DNA of 64,000 nt from Mortierella alpina (taxonomy: Eukaryota; Mortierellomycota; Mortierellomycetes; Mortierellales; Mortierellaceae): assembly GCA_029449245.1 (NCBI GenBank), contig JANATF010000001.1, positions 124,001-188,000 on the forward strand. Direction: 5' to 3'. The position numbers and the translations under genes are program-made. Below are positions 57,401-64,000 of this stretch, one piece after another. Position 1 is the first letter of the stretch; every line of letters begins with the position of its first letter. A model generated the notes under the pieces. The model was given only the letters and a program-made list of their open reading frames with translations, ran no database searches and was not told where the DNA came from.

Positions 57401-58277
57401 TGCGCCTGGGCATACTTATTTTTCTTTCAGCCAGGGGCAGCAGAAGGGTTTTGCGTGTGTGGAGTCTGACATTTGAAAATTCAAAAACGAGGACTTAGTT
57501 TTCATGCCCAATCATGTCATCGAGAAAAAAAGTGTCTGTGTGGCCGACCAAGGAGATAGCTGACTGACCTCTATTTTCCCTCCTATTGCCGATAGATATG
57601 CATATGTGACCATGGACGACATCAAAAAGGTCGACTCGCTGCAGGATTCGCTTGTTCTCGCTGTCAGCACCCCCTTCGAGACCTATATGCAGCTGGATGA
57701 TCGCTCGGCCGACGTACGTTCGACTATTTCTGATTTTTTGTTATTTTGGGCAGTCTGTTCCCAGGGGTTGGACTGTCGCAGAATGTCTGTGTAACACCAC
57801 CTTATTTCTCGCAAGCTGTGTAATCTAACATTCTCCTGACCATGTCCCCCACTTTCATGCGCATCGATCTAGCCTTCCAAGCCCTTCGTTATGAATTTGG
57901 AGCACAAGACGCAGGCGGGTGAGGTCAATTTGAGCTCGTTTGCTGTCCCTCCACGCTGCCCTGGCTCGCCTTTCCAGTCGTCCGATTCGTCGACTGAGGG
58001 CTCGACCGACTACTCATCTGTGGACGACTACTCTTCACAGGACGACGACTCATGCACGGACGAATCAGACTACTCATCATCGTCTTCAGAGGATTACAGC
58101 GAATCCGACGACTACTCGTCTTCGGACGATGACGAGGAGTCTTCGCGAGCTCTGACCAAGACTGTCATTGGCGAGCATTCGATCGTCTCTAGCCTGCCAC
58201 CCCAGGATGTATACACCATTTACAGCGCCGCTATGGAAGAGGAGGAAGAGAGTGAGGTTGAGTACATGAGCGAGTAA
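54441..58277 (+). CDS. E2F: E2F-family transcription factor
   Basis: Six exons: 54441-54521, 55619-55736, 56228-56426, 57112-57303, 57596-57713, 57873-58277; 370 residues, all in phase. Residues about 68-132 form the winged-helix DNA-binding domain ([59 protein letters not shown]). Residues 150-195 are a coiled coil ([19 protein letters not shown]), and 198-237 the marked box ([26 protein letters not shown]). E2F with a DP partner drives G1/S genes. The last about 110 residues are Ser/Asp/Tyr-rich acidic repeats ([13 protein letters not shown]) and end [13 protein letters not shown]; the usual pocket-protein-binding motif is not recognisable. The first intron is about 1.1 kb, unusually long for this genome, and exon 1 (27 residues) is the least certain part. 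Confidence 0.93.
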
Positions 58278-58996
58278 GAGGGTGAGGAACATCTCAGGAC
58301 TCTTTCTCGCGTTTACTCCATCTCAGCCTTCATTTTTTTGCTCTTCTGTGTGATTCAGCATTCCCACTCGTCTGCGACCCTGAATCCACGACCTCTTGAC
58401 ATCTCTAGCATACCCCAGTGTTCTCTCTGCCCTTTTTTCTTTTGACAACTGTACCATAAGATCGCCTCTTCCACTCTTTTCCAATATTCGCGCTCGATTG
58501 TATACCTCTTTTATTTTCTGCCTGCTCTTTTGCTTTTTTTTTTATATACCTGATTTTTGCCTGCTCTTTTCCTTTTTGCCACGCAAAAGAATAAGACAGA
58601 CCAGAACAACCCAAAAACACCAGCCTTTTCTCTCACAATAAATACCACAATGAAATTCTCGTTTGTTGGCCTTGTTTCCTCTCACGCGGCAGGGGAAAAC
58701 CAAAAAAAAAGAGAGCGCACTGGATTACCATGAACAAGTTTCGATCTTCGTTCGATTCGATATATTATGAATGGTATTATTGTTCCGCTGGACAAGTGCA
58801 GAATTACGGGGGTGAGGCCCAAAGTGAGCATTGGACAAAAAAGGGAGACAATCTCGCCTCGCCTCATCGTGGGAAAGTTGCGAGAATGTGTGTGTGAGAG
58901 AGCGCGCGAGAGAGTGAGAGAAGAAAAAAAGGACTGGCTGTCCAACAAGGCAGATGGTCCAACTCTCGACCCTGTCGCTGTCACGTGGAGTTTTTT
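58278..58996. other. Converging 3' region of E2F and TAF11
   Basis: 719 bases between converging stop codons, T-rich on the E2F side and with GA-rich runs near 58895-58930. No exon recognised. Confidence 0.5.
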
Positions 58997-60397
58997 TTAA
59001 CGGCAAAAGAGTCGTCTCTTATATCCGTAAGGGGGTTGTGCGCCGTGTCCTCGTTGCTGCTCCTCCTTCTTGTATCGACGCTGGGCTTCACGAAGGTGGT
59101 CCGGACGGATGGCTCCAGTGTCCCCCCATTCCTCCATGACCTCTCGCGCTGTGCATAATAGACAAAAGATGGGGAAAAAAAATGAGTCGTTCGTGCTTTC
59201 CCCCGTTCTGACCGCCTGCTATTTGTAAATACTTGAAGTCCGCATCTTTACCGCGTTCAACCATTTCGCCCACAAAGACTTTTGAGAATCCTGCAACAAC
59301 GAATGCCATTGTCTGAGTGACTTGCTGGTTCAAGATCGTGCCCACGAGCTATCAAAATGAATTATATCCATGTTAGTGTGTTGCGACAACAAAAAAAAAA
59401 CAATGAAGGCCATACTATCAACGGGCCAAAAGATCCCACTGCCCTACCTTTTTCACGGTCGGTCGACTAAGGACCGCTCGTCGGTATACTTCATAGCGCC
59501 GCAGTTGTTCCTGAGAAAAGCTGTCGAGCAACGCCCTATTTTTGTTTTTCGATGTTTTGTTGCGAAAAAAATCCACGATGAGTTCTTTGTGGGTCATAGA
59601 AATAGCACACATCCTTCAACCTTCAAAGAAGCCTTCAACCTTCAAAGAAGCCTTCAACCTTCAAAGAAGACGAGTCCTTTTGCTTACTTCAACTCATCTT
59701 TACTCCTGTCGCGAGAATTGGCCTCCTGTGTCCATTCAAACTCTGAGTATTCCGGTTCCTCATCATGATCATCCTCATCGTCGTCCTTGCCTTCCGCACC
59801 TGCCTCCCCACCTTCAGGATTGTTACCCTCCCCACCCTCTGCTGTTGACAACGCGCCACTACCGCCTGCAGTATGAACTCTCCGACCGCTGCCTTCATGA
59901 TGGTCGTCAGCATCGTCTCTTGAGCCGGATATTGACATGGCGGGGGATCCAGTCGTATCTGCTCTAGACAAAGACGCCTCCGATGATCCTGGACCGAATG
60001 GCCCTCCGTGCCCAGCACCTGCTGCTGCTGCTGATGATGATAATGATGATCCTGATCCTGCTGCTGTTGCTCCTGCAGAAGTCGAAGCCTTGGACCTCCC
60101 TGCTCCTCCAGCAGAAGCTGGAATTATTTTACCATCCTTATCCTTTTTCTCGCGTTTTTTGTAAGGGCCCTTGACCATACGTTGACCCGTCTTGCTGACA
60201 CCGCCTGTGCTGGGGACATTGGGGAGTTGGTTTCTGGCGGTAATGCTGTCGAGATTACGAGGCAGTTTTTGTTTCTTGGGCTTGGGTAATGAAGGCGTGG
60301 AGGCGGCATTCTTGCGCTTTTTGGGCGCGGGTGGTGGTGTGGCGGCCGTGTCTGCCTGCACGGGACGCAAGGGTGAAGATGGGTAGGAATCGTCCAT
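58997..60397 (-). CDS. TAF11: TAF11, TFIID histone-fold subunit
   Basis: Four exons, complement of 59688-60397, 59448-59535, 59252-59348 and 58997-59148; 348 residues, all in phase. TAF11 pairs with TAF13 by histone folds within TFIID. The first about 236 residues are disordered: Lys-rich (KKRKNAAS, KPKKQKLPRNL), then Ser/Gly/Ala-rich and acidic. The TAF11 fold occupies the last three exons: FSQEQLRRYEVYRRAVLSRP, then LVGTILNQQVTQTMAFVVAG, FSKVFVGEMVER, AREVMEEWGDTGAIRPDHLR and EAQRRYKK. The first intron carries a 19-base triplicated repeat. The gap to the next gene upstream is short (265 bases), so the promoter is compact. Confidence 0.95.
59613..59669. repeat. 19-bp perfect tandem repeat, three copies
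   Basis: Unit ccttcaaccttcaaagaag at 59613-59631, 59632-59650 and 59651-59669, identical in all three copies and lying inside the first TAF11 intron (59536-59687), of which it makes up more than a third. Confidence 0.97.
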
Positions 60398-60662
60398 GGT
60401 TCGGGGGGTATTAAGCAAGAGTAAAAACGTAAGAGTAGGTTGTAATGTACAGGTGTTGGTGAAGTGTGCTCTTTTTTTTTTTTTTAATTGTCGTGAAGAG
60501 AGTTGATGTGCTCTGTGTACGTAATAGAAATATAGCTCATCGCGACTGTTTCTCATCTCTATGCATTGAATAGGAGTACGGGCCAAAAAAAAAAAATGTC
60601 AATGCCTTGCAAAGAAAGCAAGAAGTTGGGCCACACTAAAGCTCCTTGATAATACTATCAAC

Positions 60663-63051
60663 TTACATCACTTCTTCGTCCTCGCTGCGATCATCCTCTG
60701 CACTGTGTCCCTTCAGAATCTTGACCACGATCCGTAGGATCAGTGCAAACCAGTAGATCATCAGGATCTGAAGCAGACCCAGTCCAAACGTCGGTAGCCA
60801 GGCCAGCTCGCGGCAGTACCACTTCCCTTGTGCAATATCCAGCTCAAACGGAATCATCTCATACGCCGTGAACATGAATGCATGAAGAATGTATCCATAG
60901 AGAAAGTGCCGGGTATAGAGCCAACACACCATAAAGCAGGCAAAGAAACCATCGCAGATCCTGCTCGCCACGCCTAGGTACTTGATTGACTTTGAAAACT
61001 AATAAAAAAACAACGAGGGGGAAGAAAGAGATCGATCGTTAATTCGGGGTAGCTGTAGCTATGCGAGCAAGAAGAAAGATGGTCTTCCGCTTTGGAAGAA
61101 GATGGTGTGTTGTGTACTTACAGCAAGGACGATATCTGCGAGATCCATGACCACAAAGACTGCATTTCCGGCCCTCCAAAAATTAGAAAGCGCACTGCCA
61201 CCGATCAGAAGCAGTGTGACGGTGTGATGGGCCATCAACGCCCAAAAGTCCTTGCGCGGCACCTCCACCTGTAGCACAAAGACCTGCTGGAGCCAAAAGG
61301 CAAGCTGCACATAGTAGTACCAAAGCATGATATGCGGCAATCGCGTATGCGGGTAGCCTTCGAAAAACGCCTCGGGCTTGAACCAAAAGACCCAATTATT
61401 CCATACGGGTGAGCTCCGCAGGACATACTAGATCATTCAACAGATAGAAAAAGAATGAGTGAGACGGTGCCTGAATCAGCGGATAATCAAATCTCCGCGG
61501 TTGAATCTCTTTCTTCTCTCTTTTTTTTTTTGGCCCATTGCTCCAGACGATGGGTTTGTCATGGACCATCTGGTCTTTGTAATGAAGCAAAGAGTAGTAT
61601 CCCTCCATCGCTGTCCTCTATAGTCCCGTCATTGACGTTGCCATTCCAGAAACGATTATGACTGAATGAGCACATGCACGAAAGAAGGCGAATCTGCGAG
61701 TGAGGCCGCACTAGTGACCGTATATGGGTGTCATCCTGCGCACTCCATGATATCATTCGACAGCAACCATCCCGGGTATATGATGCGCGGCTTGCACACA
61801 AGCCCACACCCCAATCCTGATTTAGACGCGCGAAAAAAACTCTATGAATCTGCGCACTCCTGTTTATCCTGTCTGTCCAAGGAAAGCCCCACTGCAGTCT
61901 CGAAGGAGGAGGGGCCAGGCGCAAAAAAAAAAAAGAAATATAGAGAAGGCCCGGTCAAACTAAGTTCCTTTCTGCCCCACCACTGATAAAAACAAAAGGT
62001 TTCTGGTGCGTTGTTGATCCTTGCTGCTTTCCAGTCGATCGATAAATTGGTGTGCGTGCGAGCCTGCGTGCGTGTGTGTGTATGTATGAATGTCTGTTGA
62101 GAGTGGAGGTGGGGGGTTCGAATCTTACCATTCCAAGAGTCCAGCTCAGAGAGTAATAAAGGCACACCCAGCCCTCTTCCTGAAATCGTGTCCGCTGATG
62201 TTCCTTCTTGACGCCACATCGAACCGCAATGGGCTTTAGGATCATGGTCATGACAAACGCCCTCAAAAAAGTGAACACCACAATCCAGAAGAAAATGAAG
62301 TTCAGGTCGGACCACGCTTTGGAATAGAGTCCAGTCATTGGATCCCGATTCTGCAGGACAAGAAAGCTTTCCACCTGCGGTATCCTCAGTCCGAAATGAC
62401 ATGCCAGCACCGTCGAGATGAAAACCGCAGGTATATCTAAGAAAAAAAAATCAGGCCAGAAAGGAGAAATGACGAGGGGCGGAAAAAATATGCAGGGGCC
62501 AAGGGGAGGGTTCAGTCAGCAAAATGTGAAAGCCGTGGCGGCTCTAGGGAAAAAGTACCGCTCCTGGTCTTGCTTGAGCAAGACAAACCGCTTATTTCAT
62601 ATTTCGGCACCCAGGGCGAACAATGAACCATAAAAAAACGCACATATATCCGGATCGCAGGGTGTGAGAGTTGAAACGTACCGAGTTGATGGCGGTACAT
62701 AAACGACAGGAAACTTTTGCTGTCCTTGCCCTCCACCAGCTTGCGCTGGTTCTTCTTGGCTTTCTCATGGATATCCCGTCTCTTCTGACTGGCAAACGAC
62801 GCTGTCGCTGGTTTGGCCGACTGTGTGATGATCGATGCTTTGGTAGGCGCAGGCGATTGGGCTGGAGATGGAAGGGTTGATTCAGACGCAGCTGTGCACG
62901 TTGCCGGAGGATTCTTTGCCGCGGCTGTTGGTGGTGAAGCAGAGGCAGTAGCGGATGGCTGGTGACTTGTGGAGTCCTTGTGTAGGAGCGCAATGTTCGC
63001 TATCGGCGACGAAACCGAGAGGATAGGCTGCCTCGAGTCTGGCATTACCAT
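60663..63051 (-). CDS. LAG1: Ceramide synthase (LAG1/LAC1, TLC domain)
   Basis: Four exons, complement of 62682-63051, 62129-62436, 61122-61427 and 60663-60998; 439 residues, all in phase. The enzyme N-acylates sphingoid bases with acyl-CoA in the ER membrane. A disordered Ser/Ala/Pro-rich cytosolic N-terminus of about 100 residues precedes the membrane part. The TLC domain begins near EEGWVCLYYSLSWTLGMYVL and contains the Lag1 motif with the catalytic His pair (about His293-His294 in WALMAHHTVTLLLIGGSAL) and the acidic residue of VVMDLADIVLAFSKSIKYLG. Further conserved parts are FEGYPHTRLP and WLQQVFVLQVE. The tail AEDDRSEDEEVM fits casein kinase 2 sites, known to regulate yeast Lag1/Lac1. 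The second intron is long (701 bases). Confidence 0.96.
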
Positions 63052-63793
63052 CCTTGGATCCTTGGAGTGTACCCGTCAGTAACGAGGAAAATGGAAGATT
63101 TTGACTGGGCGTGCTTGTGGGGAGAGATGCAGTATGGAGGAGAGGGGAAGCGGAACGAAGGCAGGAGGAGACAAAGATGCAAAAAGAAAAACGAAGCGAA
63201 AGGAGAGGAGCTGAGAGCACACAGGGGGCGGCTTTCTTCAAATCCTGAACAGATCAAAGAACACAAAAAAATATGTGCACAAGCGCAACAAAAAATAAAA
63301 CAATGGGGTGAGCGTCCAGCCGAGGAGAATGTGGGCGAGGGGTGGGAAGGTGTGTGGCTGTAGAGGACAAGAGTGCAGAAGGTGGGCGAAAGTGTTGGAG
63401 TAGTAGGAGTGGAAACGAAAGTGGTAATAAGTGAAGAAAGAGAGCAAAGGGACAATTTTTGCCCGGCGATTTTTTTATCACTTCGTCTCCGGAGTTGAGT
63501 GCAGCCAACTCCGTCGCGTGCCCGACAATCCTTTGCTCGCGCTCTATGACGTTTTGCCGCGGACATCCGGGATCATGGCTTCTCATAAGGCTTGGTATGT
63601 CTTGATCCCGGCATTCCTTCCTTTCGCACTCGCTCGTTCTCTCTCAATGGCCATTCAATTAAAGTCAGCCATTATGATCTTCATACATCTTCAAACAAGC
63701 TGCAGTACACACTATTCAGCATCCAGGATACATTCCCTTTAGAGAACTCGTTCTCGCAGAGTCTCAATATATTGCTGGCTATGGGCACAGATC
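63052..63793. promoter_or_regulatory. LAG1 promoter region
   Basis: 742 bases upstream of LAG1 and downstream of the partial gene at the right edge. The half near LAG1 is purine-rich on the + strand (pyrimidine-rich leader in LAG1 direction). A short + strand frame from 63574 (MASHKAW) followed by a GTATGT donor could be a first exon, but no continuation was found. Confidence 0.45.
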
Positions 63794-64000
63794 CTATTGT
63801 GCCGATCCTACATGAGACGACCAAACACGACGAATCTCCCCACGATCGCCAAAGATTGGCTCGTAAACAGCACCGGTAATCAGCTCAACCAGGATCCAAA
63901 CATTGCTTGCATACATCAACCCAGACGCCAAGAACAGATTCCAGAACGTGTTCAGTCCAAGGAACTCGAGATTGTACGCCTGAGAAAGCCACAAGCCCTG
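63794..64000 (-). CDS. 3' end of an unidentified membrane protein (truncated by window)
   Basis: Open frame running in from the right edge and ending with a stop at 63794-63796; 68 residues are visible. It contains a hydrophobic stretch (FWNLFLASGLMYASNVWILVELITGAV) that reads as one or two membrane segments, then a polar end (EPIFGDRGEIRRVWSSHVGSAQ). Not recognised. The frame is open to the edge, so the start and any further exons lie outside. Confidence 0.5.
   Translation of the reverse strand, partial: QGLWLSQAYNLEFLGLNTFWNLFLASGLMYASNVWILVELITGAVYEPIFGDRGEIRRVWSSHVGSAQ

Noticed and set aside
62115-62124. tRNA T-arm-like string ggttcgaatc
   Set aside because: No matching A box, acceptor stem or anticodon arm around it; it lies next to a splice donor of LAG1.
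63574-63742. Short + strand ORF starting MASHKAWYVLIPAF
   Set aside because: It has a hydrophobic start and a GTATGT donor after seven codons, but no in-phase continuation; any extension would overlap the minus-strand gene at the edge.

Overview
The window looks like a piece of a filamentous, early-diverging fungus nuclear genome, most likely Mucoromycota/Mortierellomycota. The reasons are dense genes with many short GT-AG introns (strong GTAAGT-type donors, YAG acceptors), roughly balanced base composition, long Ser/Gln/His/Thr homopolymer tracts in proteins, and a gene set that combines E2F and a TEAD-like TEA factor with typical fungal genes (CDC25-type RasGEF, MCH1-like transporter). The taxon is an inference. 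No mobile element, rRNA, tRNA, CRISPR array or bacterial-style operon was seen. All multi-exon models were built by hand from splice sites; every reported junction keeps the reading phase.

Layout, left to right: a Ser/Gln-rich protein with a KEN box (+); a CDC25-type RasGEF with SH3 and WW domains (-); a GH31 alpha-glucosidase (+); ERO1 (+); a conserved-looking protein of unknown function (-); nucleoporin NUP155/NUP170 (-) head to head with VPS16 (+); a TEA-domain transcription factor with a TEAD-type C-terminal domain (-); SEC62 (-) head to head with VPS53 (+); a PA-domain single-pass membrane protein (-); an MCH1-like MFS transporter (+); a Gln-rich protein with HQAKE heptads and a C-terminal PPPY (+); a four-pass membrane protein (-); a metal-dependent amidohydrolase (-); an RNF5-like RING ligase (-); E2F (+); TAF11 (-); LAG1-type ceramide synthase (-); and the 3' end of an unidentified membrane protein (-) cut by the window edge. 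Gaps of 0.3 to 2.2 kb hold promoters, UTRs, microsatellites and short GA-rich tandem arrays.

Functionally, several genes serve the secretory and endomembrane system: ERO1 (disulfide formation), SEC62 (post-translational translocation), RNF5-like ligase (ER quality control), LAG1 (sphingolipids), VPS16 (HOPS/CORVET) and VPS53 (GARP). A second theme is growth control and transcription: CDC25 (Ras), E2F (G1/S), TEAD-like factor, TAF11 (TFIID) and a possible APC/C substrate. Neighbours are not co-transcribed as far as can be seen, and the clustering may be chance.

The most unusual items are the TEAD factor with an apparent YAP-binding-type domain in a fungus, a GC-AG intron between the SH3 and WW exons of the RasGEF, an E2F whose C-terminus is a Ser/Asp-rich acidic tail, and a GH31 enzyme with a roughly 130-residue basic/His-rich insertion between its two catalytic aspartates.
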